This document shows, one piece after another, positions 1-16,100 of a DNA stretch of 64,000 nucleotides (the first letter of the stretch is position 1; each line of letters opens with the position of its first letter). This DNA comes from Eledone cirrhosa (Eukaryota; Mollusca; Cephalopoda; Octopoda; Eledonidae). The DNA lies in assembly GCA_964016885.1 (NCBI GenBank), contig OZ024742.1, forward strand, positions 363,986,877 to 364,050,876, in the 5' to 3' direction. The position numbers and the translations under genes are program-made. The notes under the pieces are model-generated. The model saw nothing but the letters and a program-made list of their open reading frames with translations. It was not told where the DNA came from and searched no databases.

Positions 1-3000
1 GTTATGTGTGTAGGAAGGTAAGACACGTGTGGACAGCAGCACAACAGCTGTGTTGTGTGTGTAGGATGGTAAGACACACGTGGACAGCAGCACAACAGCT
101 GTGTTATGTGTGTAGGATGGTAAGACACACGTGGACAGCAACACAACAGCCGTGTTATGTGTGTAGGATGGTAAGACACACGTGGAGAGCAGCACAACAG
201 TTGTGTTATGTGTGTAGGATGGTAAGACACACGTGGACAGCAGCGCAACAGCTGTGTTATGTGTGTAGGAAGGTAAGACACAAGTGGACAGCAGCACAAC
301 AGCTGTGTTATGTGTGTAGGATGGTAAGACACACGTGGACAGCAGCACAACAGCTGTGTTATGTGTGTAGGATGGTAAGACACACGTGGACAGCAACACA
401 ACAGCTGTGTTATGTGTGTAGGATGGTAAGACACACGTGGACAGCCGCACAACAGCTGTGTTATGTGTGTAGGATGGTAAGACACACGTGGACAGCAACA
501 CAACAGCTGTGTTATGTGTGTAGGAAGGTAAGACACACGTGGACAGCCGCACAACAGCTGTGTTATGTGTGTAGGATGGTAAGACACACGTGGACAGCAA
601 CACAACAGCTGTGTTATGTGTGTAGGATGGTAAGACACACGTGGACAGCAGCACAACAGCTGTGTTATGTGTGTAGGATGGTAAGACACACGTGGACAGC
701 CGCACAACAGCTGTGTTATGTGTGTAGGAAGGTAAGACACACGTGGACATCAGCACAGCAGCTGTGTTATGTGTGTAGGAAGGTAAGACACACGTGGACA
801 TCAGCACAGCAGCTGTGTTATGTGTGTAGGAAGGTAAGACACACGTGGACATCAGCACAGCAGCTGTGTTATGTGTGTAGGAAGGTAAGACACACGTGGA
901 CAGCAGCACAACAGCTGCGTTATGTGTGTAGGAAGGTAAGACACACGTGGACAGCAGCACAACCACTGTGTTATGTGTGTAGGATGGTAAGACACACGTG
1001 GACAGCAGCACAACAGCTGTGTTATGTGTGTAGGAAGGTAAGACACACGTGGACAGCAGCACAACCACTGTGTTATGTGTGTAGGATGGTAAGACACACG
1101 TGGACAGCAGCACAACAGCTGTGTTATGTGTGTGGGATGGTAAGACACACGGGGACAGCAGCACAACAGCTGTGTTATGTGTGTAGGAAGGTAAGACACA
1201 AGTGGACAGCAGCACAACTGCCGTGTTATGTGTGTAGATTGGTAAGACACACGTGGACAGCAACACAACAGCTGTGTTATGTCTGTAGGATGGTAAGACA
1301 CACGTGGACAGCAGCACAACAGCCGTGTTATGTGTGTAGGATCGTAAGACACACGTGGACAGCAACACAACAGCTGTGTTATGTGTGTAGGATGGTAAGA
1401 CACACGTGGCCAGCAACACAACAGCCGTGTTATGTGTGTAGGAAGGTAAGACACACGTGGACAGCAGCACAACAGCTGCGTTATGTGTGTAGGAAGGTAA
1501 GACACACGTGGACAGCAACACAACAGCCGTGTTATGTGTGTAGGAAGGTAAGACACACGTGGACAGCAACACAACAGCTGTGTTATGTGTGTAGGAAGGT
1601 AAGACACACGTGGACAGCAACACAACAGCTGTGTTATGTGTGTAGGAAGGTAAGACACACGTGGACAGCAACACAACAGCCGTGTTATGTGTGTAGGAAG
1701 GTAAGACACACGTGGACAGCAACACAACAGCTGTGTTATGTGTGTAGATTGGTAAGACATACGTGGACAGCAACACAACAGCTGTGTTATGTGTGTAGGA
1801 TGGTAAGACACACGTGGACAGCAGCACAGCAGCCGTGTTATGTGTGTGGATTGGTAAGACACACGTGGACAGTAGCACAACAGCTGTGTCATGTGTGTAG
1901 GAAGGTAAGACACACGTGGACAGCAGCACCACAGCTGTGTTATGTGTGTAGGATGGTAAGACACACGTGAACAGCAACACAACAGCTGTGTTATGTGTGT
2001 AGGAAGGTAAGACACACGTGGACAGCAGCACCACAGCTGTGTTATGTGTGTAGGATGGTAAGACACACGTGGACAGCAGCACAACAGCTGTGTTATGTGT
2101 GTAGGAAGGTAAGACACAAGTGGACAGCAGCACAACAGCCGTATTATGTGTGTAGATTGGTAAGACACACGTGGACAGCAACACAACAGCCGTGTTATGT
2201 GTGTGGATTGGTAAGACACACGTGGACAGTAGCACAACAGCTGTGTTATGTGTGTAGGATGGTAAGACACACGTGGACAGCAGCACAACAGCTGTGTTAT
2301 GTGTGTAGGATTTTAAGACACACGTGGACAACGACACAACAGCTGTGATAAATGTGTAGAGAGGTAAGACGAACGTGGACAGCATAACAACAGCTGTGTT
2401 ATGTGTGTAGGATGGTAAGACACACGTGGACAGCAGCAGAACAGCTGTGTTATGTGTGTAGGATGGTAAGACACACGTGGACAGCAACACAACAGCTGTG
2501 TTATGTGTGTAGGATGGTAAGACACACGTGGACAGCAATACAACAGCCGTGTTATGTTTGTAGGATGGTAAGACACACGTGGACAGCAGCACAACAACTG
2601 TGTTATGTGTGTAGGATGGTAAGACACACGTGGACAGCAGCACAACAACTGTGTTATGTGTGTAGGAAGGTAAGACACCCGTGGATAGCAACACAACAGC
2701 TGTGTTATGTGTGTATGATGGTAAGACACACGTGGACAGCAGCACAACAGCTGTGTTACGTGTGTATGATGGTAAGACACACGTGGACAGCAACACAACA
2801 GCTGTGTTATGTGTGTAGGATGGTAAGACACACGTGGACAGCAGCACAACAGCTGTGTTATGTGTGTAGGATGGTAAGACACACGTGGACAGCAACACAA
2901 CAGCCGTGTTATGTGTGTAGGATGGTAAGACACACGTAGACAGCAGCACAACAGCCGTGTTATGTGTGTAGGATGGTAAGACACACGTGGACAGCAACAC

Positions 3001-4282
3001 AACAGCTGTGTTATGTGTGTAGATTGGTAAGACACACGTGGACAGCAGCACATCAGCCGTGTTATGTGTGTAGGATGGTAAGACACACGTGGACAGCAAC
3101 ACAACAGCTGTGTTATGTGTGTAGGATGGTAAGACACACGTCGACAGCAACACAACACCCGTGTTATGTGTGTAGGAAGGTAAGACACACGTGGACAGCA
3201 GCACAACAGCTGTGTTATGTGTGTAGGAAGGTAAGACACACGTGGACAGCAGCACCACAGCTGTGTTATGTGTGTAGGAAGGTAAGACACACGTGGACAG
3301 CAGCACAACAGCTGTGTTATGTGTGTAGGATGGTAAGACACACGTGGACAGCAGCACAACAGCTGTGTTATGTGTGTAGGAAGGTAAGACACAAGTGGAC
3401 AGCAGCACAACAGCCGTGTTATGTGTGTAGATTGGTAAGACACACGTGGACAGCAACACAACAGCTGTGTTATGTGTGTAGGATGGTAAGACACACGTGG
3501 ACAGCAGCACCACAGCTGTGTTATGTGTATAGGATTTTAAGACACACGTGGACAACGACACAACAGTTGTGATAAGGGTGTAGAGAGGTAAGACGCACGT
3601 GGACAGCATAACAACAGCTGTGTTATGTGTGTAGATTGGTAAGACACACGTGGAAAGCAGCACAACAGCCGTGTTATGTGTGTGGATTGGTAAGACACAC
3701 GTGGACAGCAGCACAACAGCTGTGTTATGTGTGTAGGAAGGTAAGACACACGTGGACAGCAGCACAACAGCTGTGTTATGTGTGTAGGATGGTAAGACAC
3801 ACGTGAACAGCAACACAACAGCTGTGTTATGTGTGTAGTAAGGTAAGACACACGTGGACAGCAACACAACAGCTGTGTTATGTGTGTAGGATTTTAAGAC
3901 ACACGTGGACAGCAACACAACAGCTGTGTTATGTGTGTATGATGGTAAGACACACGTGGACAGCAACACAACAGCTGTGTTATGTGTGTAGGAAGGTAAG
4001 ACACACGTGGACAGCAACACAACAGCAGTGTTATGTGTGTAGGATGGTAAGACACACGTGGACAGCAGCGCAACAGCTGTGTTATGTGTGTAGGAAGGTA
4101 AGACACACGTGGACAGCAGCACAACAGCTGTGTTATGTGTGTAACATGGTAAGACACTTGGACAGCAACACAACAGCTGTGTTATGTGTGTAGGAAGGTA
4201 AGACACACGTGGACAGCAGCACCACAGCTGTGTTATGTGTGTAGGATTTTAAGACACACGTGGACAACGACACAACAGTTGT

Positions 4283-7200
4283 GATAAGTGTGTAGAGAGG
4301 TAAGACGCACGTGGACAGCATAACAACAGCTGTGTTATGTGTGTAGATTGGTAAGACACACGTGGAAAGCAGCACAACAGCCGTGTTATGTGTGTGGATT
4401 GGTAAGACACACGTGGACAGCAGCACAACAGCTGTGTTATGTGTGTAGGAAGGTAAGACACACGTGCACAGCAGCACAACAGCTGTGTTATGTGTGTAGG
4501 ATGGTAAGACACACGTGAACAGCAACACAACAGCTGTGTTATGTGTGTAGGAAGGTAAGACACACGTGGACAGCAACACAACAGCTGTGTTATGTGTGTA
4601 GGATTTTAAGACACACGTGGACAGCAACACAACAGCTGTGTTATGTGTGTATGATGGTAAGACACACGTGGACAGCAACACAACAGCTGTGTTATGTGTG
4701 TAGCAAGGTAAGACACACGTGGACAGCAACACAACAGCAGTGTTATGTGTGTAGGATGGTAAGACACACGTGGACAGCAGCGCAACAGCTGTGTTATGTG
4801 TGTAGGAAGGTAAGACACACGTGGACAGCAGCACAACAGCTGTGTTATGTGTGTAACATGGTAAGACACTTGGACAGCAACACAACAGCTGTGTTATGTG
4901 TGTAGGAAGGTAAGACACACATGGACAGCAACACAACAGCTGTGTTATGTGTGTAGGATGGTAAGACACACGTTGACAGCAGCACAAGAGCTGTGTTATG
5001 TGTGTAGGAAGGTAAGACACCCGTGGATAGCAACACAACAGCTGTGTTATGTGTGTATGATGGTAAGACACACGTGGACAGCAGCACAACAACTGTGTTA
5101 TGTGTGTAGGATGGTGAGACACACGTGGACAGCAGCACAACAACTGTGTTATGTGTGTAGGAAGGTAAGACACACATGGACAGCAACACAACAGCTGTGT
5201 TATGTGTGTAGGATGGTAAGACACACGTTGACAGCAGCACAAGAGCTGTGTTATGTGTGTAGGAAGGTAAGACACCCGTGGATAGCAACACAACAGCTGT
5301 GTTATGTGTGTAGGAAGGTAAGACACACGTGGACAGCAACACAACAGCTGTGTTATGTGTGTAGGAAGGTAAGACACACGTGGACAGCAGCACAACAGCT
5401 GTGTTATGTGTGTATGATGGTAAGACACACATGGAGAGCAGCACAACAGCTGTGTTATGTGTGTTTGATGGAAAGACACGTGGATAGCAGCACAACAGCT
5501 GTGTTATGCGTGTAGGAAGGTAAGACACACGTGGACAGCAACACAACAACCGTGTTATGTGTGTAGGATGGTAAGACACACGTGGACAGCAGCGCAACAG
5601 CTGTGTTATGTGTGTAGGAAGGTAAGACACACGTGGACAGCAGCACAACAGCTGTGTTATGTGTGTAAGATGGTAAGACACTTGGACAGCAGCACAACAG
5701 CTGTGTTATGTGTGTAGAAAGGTAAGACACACGTGGACAGCAGCACAACAGCTGTGTTATGTGTGTATGATGGTAAGACACACGTTGACAGCAGCACAAG
5801 AGCTGTGTTATGTGTGTAGGAAGGTAAGACACCCGTGGATAGCAACACAACAGCTGTGTTATGTGTGTATGATGGTAAGACACACGTGGACAGCAATACA
5901 ACAGCCGTGTTATGTGTGTAGGATGGTAACACACACGTGGACAGCAACACAACAGCCGTGTTATGTGTGTAGGATGGTAAGACACACGTGGACAACGACA
6001 CAACAGCTGTGATAAGTGTGTAGAGAGGTAAGACGCACGTGGACAACATAACAACAGCTGTGTTATGTGTGTAGGATGGTAAGACACACGTGGACAGCAG
6101 CACAACAGCTGTGTTATGTGTGTAGGATGGTAAGACACACGTGGACAGCAGCACAACAGCCGTGTTATGTGTGTGGATTGGTAAGACACACGTGGACAGT
6201 AGCACAACAGCCGTGTTATGTGTGTAGATTGGTAAGACACACGTGGACAGCAGCACAACAGCTGTGTTATGTGTGTAGGAAGGTAAGACACACGTGGACA
6301 GCAGCACAACAGCTGTGTTATGTGTGTAGGATGGTAAGACACACGTGAACAGCAACACAACAGCTGTGTTATGTGTGTAGGATGGTAATACAAACATGGA
6401 GAGCAGCACAACAGCTGTGTTATGTGTGTAGGAAGATAAGACACACGTGGACATCAGCACAACAGCCGTGTTATGTGTGTAGGATGGTAAGACACACGTG
6501 GACAGCAACACAACAGCTGTGTTATGTGTGTAGGAAGGTAAGACACAAGTGGACAGCAGCACAACAGCCGTGTTATGTGTGTAGATTGGTAAGACACACG
6601 TGGACAGCAACACAACAGCTGTGTTATGTGTGTAGGATGGTAAGACACACGTGGACAGCAGCACAACAGCTGTGTTATGTGTGTAGGATGGTAAGACACA
6701 CGTGGACAGCAGCACAACAGCTGTGTTATGTGTGTAGGAAGGTAAGACACAAGTGGACAGCAGCACAACAGCCGTGTTATGTGTGTAGATTGGTAAGACA
6801 CACGTGGACAGCAACACAACAGCTGTGTTATGTGTGTAGGATGGTAAGACACACGTGGACAGCAGCACCACAGCTGTCTTATGTGTGTAGGATTTTAAGA
6901 CACACGTGGACAACGACACAACAGCTGTGATAAGTGTGTAGAGAGGTAAGACGCACGTGGACAGCATAACAACAGCTGTGTTATGTGTGTAGATTGGTAA
7001 GACACACGTGGAAAGCAGCACAACAGCCGTGTTATGTGTGTGGATTGGTAAGACACACGTGGACAGCAGCACAACAGCTGTGTTATGTGTGTAGTAAGGT
7101 AAGACACACGTGGACAGCAACACAACAGCTGTGTTATGTGTGTAGGATGGTAAGACACACGTGGACAGCAGCACAACAGCTGTGTTATGTGTGTAGGATT

Positions 7201-10185
7201 TTAAGACACACGTGGACAGCAACACAACAGCTGTGTTATGTGTGTATGATGGTAAGACACACGTGGACAGCAACACAACAGCTGTGTTATGTGTGTAGGA
7301 AGGTAAGACACACGTGGACAGCAACACAACAGCAGTGTTATGTGTGTAGGATGGTAAGACACACGTGGACAGCAGCGCAACAGCTGTGTTATGTGTGTAG
7401 GAAGGTAAGACACACGTGGACAGCAGCACAACAGCTGTGTTATGTGTGTAACATGGTAAGACACTTGGACAGCAACACAACAGCTGTGTTATGTGTGTAG
7501 GAAGGTAAGACACACGTGGACAGCAGCACCACAGCTGTGTTATGTGTGTAGGATTTTAAGACACACGTGGACAACGACACAACAGTTGTGATAAGTGTGT
7601 AGAGAGGTAAGACGCACGTGGACAGCATAACAACAGCTGTGTTATGTGTGTAGATTGGTAAGACACACGTGGAAAGCAGCACAACAGCCGTGTTATGTGT
7701 GTGGATTGGTAAGACACACGTGGACAGCAGCACAACAGCTGTGTTATGTGTGTAGGAAGGTAAGACACACGTGGACAGCAGCACAACAGCTGTGTTATGT
7801 GTGTAGGATGGTAAGACACACGTGGACAGCAACACAACAGCTGTGTTATGTGTGTATGATGGTAAGACACACGTGGACAGCAACACAACAGCTGTGTTAT
7901 GTGTGTAGGAAGGTAAGACACACGTGGACAGCAACACAACAGCAGTGTTATGTGTGTAGGATGGTAAGACACACGTGGACAGCAGCGCAACAGCTGTGTT
8001 ATGTGTGTAGGAAGGTAAGACACACGTGGACAGCAGCACAACAGCTGTGTTATGTGTGTAACATGGTAAGACACTTGGACAGCAACACAACAGCTGTGTT
8101 ATGTGTGTAGGAAGGTAAGACACACATGGACAGCAACACAACAGCTGTGTTATGTGTGTAGGATGGTAAGACACACGTTGACAGCAGCACAAGAGCTGTG
8201 TTATGTGTGTAGGAAGGTAAGACACCCGTGGATAGCAACACAACAGCTGTGTTATGTGTGTATGATGGTAAGACACACGTGGACAGCAGCACAACAACTG
8301 TGTTATGTGTGTAGGATGGTGAGACACACGTGGACAGCAGCACAACAACTGTGTTATGTGTGTAGTAAGGTAAGACACACATGGACAGCAACACAACAGC
8401 TGTGTTATGTGTGTAGGATGGTAAGACACACGTTGACAGCAGCACAAGAGCTGTGTTATGTGTGTAGGAAGGTAAGACACACGTGGATAGCAACACAACA
8501 GCTGTGTTATGTGTGTAGGAAGGTAAGACACACGTGGACAGCAACACAACAGCTGTGTTATGTGTGTAGGAAGGTAAGACACACGTGGACAGCAGCACAA
8601 CAGCTGTGTTATGTGTGTATGATGGTAAGACACACATGGAGAGCAGCACAACAGCTGTGTTATGTGTGTTTGATGGAAAGACACGTGGATAGCAGCACAA
8701 CAGCTGTGTTATGCGTGTAGGAAGGTAAGACACACGTGGACAGCAACACAACAACCGTGTTATGTGTGTAGGATGGTAAGACACACGTGGACAGCAGCGC
8801 AACAGCTGTGTTATGTGTGTAGGAAGGTAAGACACACGTGGACAGCAGCACAACAGCTGTGTTATGTGTGTAAGATGGTAAGACACTTGGACAGCAGCAC
8901 AACAGCTGTGTTATGTGTGTAGAAAGGTAAGACACACGTGGACAGCAGCACAACAGCTGTGTTATGTGTGTATGATGGTAAGACACACGTTGACAGCAGC
9001 ACAAGAGCTGTGTTATGTGTGTAGGAAGGTAAGACACCCGTGGATAGCAACACAACAGCTGTGTTATGTGTGTATGATGGTAAGACACACGTGGACAGCA
9101 ATACAACAGCCGTGTTATGTGTGTAGGATGGTAAGACACACGTGGACAGCAACACAACAGCCGTGTTATGTGTGTAGGATGGTAAGACACACGTGGACAG
9201 CAACACAACAGCCGTGTTATGTGTGTAGGAAGGTAAGACACACGTGGACAGCAGCACCACAGCTGTGTTATGTGTGTAGGATGGTAAGACACACGTGGAC
9301 AACGACACAACAGCTGTGATAAGTGTGTAGAGAGGTAAGACGCACGTGGACAACATAACAACAGCTGTGTTATGTGTGTAGGATGGTAAGACACACGTGG
9401 ACAGCAGCACAACAGCTGTGTTATGTGTGTAGGATGGTAAGACACACGTGGACAGCAGCACAACAGCCGTGTTATGTGTGTGGATTGGTAAGACACACGT
9501 GGACAGTAGCACAACAGCCGTGTTATGTGTGTAGATTGGTAAGACACACGTGGACAGCAGCACAACAGCTGTGTTATGTGTGTAGGAAGGTAAGACACAC
9601 GTGGACAGCAGCACAACAGCTGTGTTATGTGTGTAGGATGGTAATACAAACATGGAGAGCAGCACAACAGCTGTGTTATGTGTGTAGGAAGGTAAGACAC
9701 ACGTGGACATCAGCACAACAGCCGTGTTATGTGTGTAGGATGGTAAGACACACGTGGACAGCAACACAACAGCTGTGTTATGTGTGTAGGAAGGTAAGAC
9801 ACAAGTGGACAGCAGCACAACAGCTGTGTTATGTGTGTAGATTGGTAAGACACACGTGGACAGCAACACAACAGCTGTGTTATGTGTGTAGGATGGTAAG
9901 ACACACGTGGACAGCAGCACAACAGCTGTGTTATGTGTGTAGGATGGTAAGACACACGTGGACAGCAGCACAACAGCTGTGTTATGTGTGTAGGAAGGTA
10001 AGACACAAGTGGACAGCAGCACAACAGCCGTGTTATGTGTGTAGATTGGTAAGACACACGTGGACAGCAACACAACAGCTGTGTTATGTGTGTAGGATGG
10101 TAAGACACACGTGGACAGCAGCACCACAGCTGTGTTATGTGTGTAGGATTTTAAGACACACGTGGACAACGACACAACAGCTGTG
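4283..10185. repeat. Higher-order duplication inside the minisatellite, period about 3.2-3.3 kb
   Basis: Rare variant units recur in the same order at near-constant spacing. The GATAAGTGTGTAGAGAGG variant lies at 4283, 6011 and 6929, and again at 7590, 9318 and 10185 (offsets 3307, 3307 and 3256). The TTTGATGGAAAG variant lies at 5461 and 8666 (offset 3205) and again at 11060. Offset differences are multiples of 51 bp. This implies duplication of a block of about 63-65 units followed by gain or loss of whole units, as expected from unequal exchange. Confidence 0.85.
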
Positions 10186-13100
10186 ATAAGTGTGTAGAGA
10201 GGTAAGACGCACGTGGACAGCATAACAACAGCTGTGTTATGTGTGTAGATTGGTAAGACACACGTGGAAAGCAGCACAACAGCCGTGTTATGTGTGTGGA
10301 TTGGTAAGACACACGTGGACAGTAGCACAACAGCTGTGTTATATTTTGTAGGAAGGTAAGACACACGTGGACAGCAGCACAACAGCTGTGTTATGTGTGT
10401 AGGATGGTAAGACACACGTGAACAGCAACACAACAGCTGTGTTATGTGTGTAGGAAGGTAAGACACACGTGGACAGCAGCACCACAGCTGTGTTATGTGT
10501 GTAGGATGGTAAGACACACGTGGACAACGACACAACAGCTGTGATAAGTGTGTAGAGAGGTAAGACGCACGTGGACAGCATAACAACAGCTGTGTTATGT
10601 GTGTAGGATGGTAAGACACACGTGGACAGCAGCACAACAGCTGTGTTATGTGTGTAGGATGGTAAGACACACGTGGACAGCAGCACAACAGCTGTGTTAT
10701 GTGTGTAGGATGGTAAGACACACGTGGACAGCAGCACAACAGCTGTGTTATGTGTGTAGGAAGGTAAGACACCCGCGGATAGCAACACAACAGCTGTGTT
10801 ATGTGTGTATGATGGTAAGACACACGTGGACAGCAGCACAACAGCTATGTTATGTGTGTAGGAAGGTAAGACACACGTGGACAGCAACACAACAGCTGTC
10901 TTATGTGTGTAGGAAGGTAAGCCACACGTGGACAGCAGCACAATAGCTGTGTTATGTGTGTATGATGGTAAGACACACGTGGACAGCAACACAACAGCTG
11001 TGTTATGTGTGTAGGATGGTAAAACACACATGGAGAGCAGCACAACAGCTGTGTTATGTGTGTTTGATGGAAAGACACGTGGATAGCAGCACAACAGCTG
11101 TGTTATGTGTGTAGGAAGGTAAGACACACGTGGAGAGCAACACAACAGCCGTGTTATGTGTGTAGGATGGTAAGACACACGTAGACAGCAGCGCAACAGC
11201 TGTGTTATGTGTGTAGGAAGGTAAGACACACGTGGACAGCAGCACAACAGCTGTGTTATGTGTGTAAGATTGTAAGACACTTGGACAGCAGCACAACAGC
11301 TGTGTTATGTGTGTAGAAAGGAAAGACACACGTGGACAGCAGCACAACAGCTGTGTTATGTGTGCAGGATGGTAAGACACACGTTGACAGCAGCACAAGA
11401 GCTGTGTTATGTGTGTAGGAAGGTAAGACACACGTGGACAGCAACACAACAGCTGTGTTATGTGTGTAGGATGGTAAGACACACGTGGACAGCAGCACAA
11501 CAGCTGTGTTATGTGTGTAGGAAGGTAAGACACACGTGGACAGCAGCACAACAGCTGTGTTATGTGTGTAGGAAGGTAAGACACACGTGGACAGCAACAC
11601 AACAGCTGTGTTATGTGTGTACGAAGGTAAGACACACGTGGACAGCAGCACAACAGCTGTGTTATGTGTGTAGGAAGCTAAGACACACGTGGACAGCAAC
11701 ACAACAGCTGTGTTATGTGTGTAGGAAGGTAAGACACACGTGGACAGCAGCACAACAGCTGTGTTATGTGTGTAGGATGGTAAGACACACGTGGACAGCA
11801 GCACAACAGCTGTGTTATGTGTGTAGGAAGGTAAGACACACGTGGACAGCAGCACAACAGCTGTGATATGTGTGTAGGATGGTAAGACACACGTGGACAG
11901 CAACACAACAGCTGTGTTATGTGTGTAGGATGGTAAGACACACGTGGACAGCAACACAACAGCCGTGTTATGTGTGTAGGATGGTAAGATACACGTAGAC
12001 AGCAGCACAACAGCCGTGTTATGTGTGTAGGATGGTAAGACACACGTGGACAGCAGCACCACAGCCGTGTTATGTGTGTAGGATGGTAAGACACACGTGG
12101 ACAGCAACACAACAACTGTGTTATGTGTGTAGGATGGTAAGACACACGTGGACAGCAACACAACAGCCGTGTTATGTGTGTAGGAAGGTAAGACACACGT
12201 GGAAAGCAGCACAACAGCTGTGTTATGTGTGTAGGAAGGTAAGACTAACGTGGACAGCAATACAACAGCCGTGTTATGTGTGTAGGATGGTAAGACACAC
12301 GTGGACAGCAACACAACAGCCGTGTTATGTGTGTAGGATGGTAAGACACACGTGGACAGCAACACAACAGCCGTGTTATGTGTGTAGGAAGGTAATACAC
12401 ACGTGGACAGCAGCACAACAACTGTGTTATGTGTGTAGGATGGTAAGACACACGTGGACAGCAGCACAACAGCTGTGTTATGTGTATGGATTGGTAAGAC
12501 ACACGTGGACAGTAGCACAACAGCCGTGTTATGTGTGTAGATAGGTAAGACACACGTGGACAGCAGCACAACAGCTGTGTTATGTGTGTAGGATGGTAAG
12601 ACACACGTGGACAGCAGCACAACAGCCGTGTTATGTGTGTAGGATGGTAAGACACACGTGGACAGCAACACAACAGCTGTGTTATGTGTGTAGGATGGTA
12701 AGACACACATGGAGAGCAGCACCACAGCTGTGTTATGTGTGTATGATGGAAATACACGTGGATAGCAGCACAACAGCTGTGTTATGTGTGTAGGAAGGTA
12801 TGACACACGCGGATAGCAACACAACAGCCGTGTTATGTGTGTAGGATGGTAAGACACACGTGGACAGCAGCACCACAGCCGTGTTATGTGTGTAGGATGG
12901 TAAGACACACGTGGACAGCAACACAACAGCTGTGTTATGTGTGTAGGATGGTAAGACACACGTGGACAGCAACACAACAGCCGTGTTATGTGTGTAGGAT
13001 GGTAAGACACACGTGGACAGCAACACAACAGCCGTGTTATGTGTGTAGGAAGGTAATACACACGTGGACAGCAGCACAACAGCTGTGTTATGTGTGTAGG

Positions 13101-16100
13101 ATGGTAAGACACACCTGGACAGCAGCACAACAGCTGTGTTATGTGTATGGATTGGTAAGACACACGTGGACAGTAGCACAACAGCCGTGTTACGTGTGTA
13201 GATAGGTAAGACACACGTGGACAGCAGCACAACAGCTGTGTTATGTGTGTAGGATGGTAAGACACACGTGGACAGCAACACAACAGCTGTGCTATGTGTG
13301 TATGATGGTATGACACACGTGGACAGCAACACAACAGCTGTGTTATGTGTGTAGGATGGTAAGACACACATGGAGAGCAGCACCACAGCTGTGTTATGTG
13401 TGTATGATGGAAATACACGTGGATAGCAGCACAACAGCTGTGTTATGTGTGTAGGAAGGTAAGACACACGCGGATAGCAACACAACAGCCGTGTTATGTG
13501 TGTAGGATGGTAAGACACACGTGGACAGCAGCACCACAGCCGTGTTATGTGTGTAGGATGGTAAGACACACGTGGACAGCAACACAACAGCTGTGTTATG
13601 TGTGTAGGATGGTAAGACACACGTGGACAGCAACACAACAGCCGTGTTATGTGTGTAGGAAGGTAAGACACACGTGGAAAGCAGCACAACAGCTGTGTTA
13701 TGTGTGTAGGAAGGTAAGACTAACGTGGACAGCAATACAACAGCCGTGTTATGTGTGTAGGATGGTAAGACACACGTGGACAGCAACACAACAGCCGTGT
13801 TATGTGTGTAGGATGGTAAGACACACGTGGACAGCAACACAACAGCCGTGTTATGTGTGTAGGAAGGTAATACACACGTGGACAGCAGCACAACAGCTGT
13901 GTTATGTGTGTAGGATGGTAAGACACACGTGGACAGCAGCACAACAGCTGTGTTATGTGTATGGATTGGTAAGACACACGTGGACAGTAGCACAACAGCC
14001 GTGTTATGTGTGTAGATAGGTAAGACACACGTGGACAGCAGCACAACAGCTGTGTTATGTGTGTAGGATGGTAAGACACACGTGGACAGCAGCACAACAG
14101 CCGTGTTATGTGTGTAGGATGGTAAGACACACGTGGACAGCAACACAACAGCTGTGTTATGTGTGTATGATGGTAAGACACACGTGGACAGCAACACAAC
14201 AGCTGTGTTATGTGTGTAGGATGGTAAGACACACATGGAAAGCAGCACCACAGCTGTGTTATGTCTGTATGATGGAAATACACGTGGATAGCAGCACAAC
14301 AGCTGTGTTATGTGTGTAGGAAGGTAAGACACACGTGGATAGCAACACAACAGCCGTGTTATGTGTGTAGGATGGTAAGACACACGTGGACAGCAGCACA
14401 ACAGCTGTGTTATGTGTGTAGGATGGTAAGACACACGTGGACAGCAGCACAACAGCTGTGTTATGTGTGTAGGATGGTAAGACACACGTGGACAGCAGCA
14501 CAACAGCTGTGTTATGTAAGTAGGAAGGTAAGACACCCGTGGATAGCAACACAACAGCTGTGTTATGTGTGTATGATGGTAAGACACACGTGGACAGCAG
14601 CATAACAGCTATGTTATGTGTGTAGGAAGGTAAGACACACGTGGACAGCAACACAACAGCTGTGTTATGTGTGTAGGAAGGTTGACACACGTGGAAAGCA
14701 GCACAACAGCTGTGTTATGTGTGTAGGAAGGTAAGAAACACGTGGAAAGCAGGACAACAGCCGTGTTATGTGTGTAGATTGGTAAGACATACGTGGACAG
14801 CAACACAACAGCTGTGTTATGTGTGTAGGATGGTAAGACACACGTGGACAGCAACACAACAGCCGTGTTATGTGTGTAGGATGGTAAGACACACGTGGAC
14901 AGCAGCACAACAGCCGTGTTATGTGTGTAGGATGGTAAGACACACGTGGACAGCAACACAACAGCTGTGTTATGTGTGTATGATGGTAAGACACACGTGG
15001 ACAGCAACACAACAGCTGTGTTATGTGTGTAGGATGGTAAGACACACATGGAGAGCAGCACCACAGCTGTGTTATGTGTGTATGATGGAAATACACGTGG
15101 ATAGCAGCACAACAGCTGTGTTATGTGTGTAGGAAGGTAAGACACACGTGGATAGCAACACAACAGCCGTGTTATGTGTGTAGGATGGTAAGACACACGT
15201 GGACAGCAGCACAACAGCTGTGTTATGTGTGTAGGATGGTAAGACACACGTGGACAGCAGCACAACAGCTGTGTTATGTGTGTAGGATGGTAAGACACAC
15301 GTGGACAGCAGCATAACAGCTATGTTATGTGTGTAGGAAGGTAAGACACACGTGGACAGCAGCACAACAGCCGTGTTATGTGTGTAGGAAGGTAAGACAC
15401 ACGTGGACAGCAACACAACAACTTTGTTATGTGTGTAGGAAGGTTGATACACGTGGACAGCAACACAACAGCCGTGTTATGTGTGTAGGATGGTAAGACA
15501 CACGTGGACAGCAATACAACAGCCGTGTTATGTGTGTAGGATGGTTTAGACACACGTGGACAGCAACACAACAGCCGTGTTATGTGTGTAGGAAGGTAAG
15601 ACACACGTGGACAGCAGCACAACAGCTGTGTTATGTGTGTAGGAAGATAAGACACACGTGGACAGCAGCACAACAGCCGTGTTATGTGTGTAGATTGGTT
15701 AGACATACGTGGACAGCATCACAACAGCTGTGTTATGTGTGTAGGATGGTAAGACACACGTGGACAGCAACACAACAGTTGTGTTATGTGTGTAGGATGG
15801 TAAGACACACGTGGACAGCAAAACAACAGCCGTGTTATGTGTGTAGGATGGTAAGATACACGTAGACAGCAGCACAACAGCCGTGTTATGTGTGTAGGAT
15901 GGTAAGACACACGTGGACAGCGACACAACAGCTGTGTTATGTGTGTAGATTTGTAAGACACACGTGGACAGCAGCACCACAGCCGTGTTATGTGTGTAGG
16001 ATGGTAAGACACACGTGGACAGCAACACAACAGCTGTGTTATGTGTGTAGGATGGTAAGACACACGTGGACAGCAACACAACAGCCGTGTTATGTGTGTA

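Noticed and set aside
6..1970. 654-codon open frame with a 17-residue repeat (and many similar long frames on both strands up to 19439, the longest 1156 codons)
   Set aside because: The 51-bp unit has no stop in several frames, so open frames arise on both strands at once. They end at random substitutions or 2-bp unit changes. No start, splice or terminator context supports a gene.
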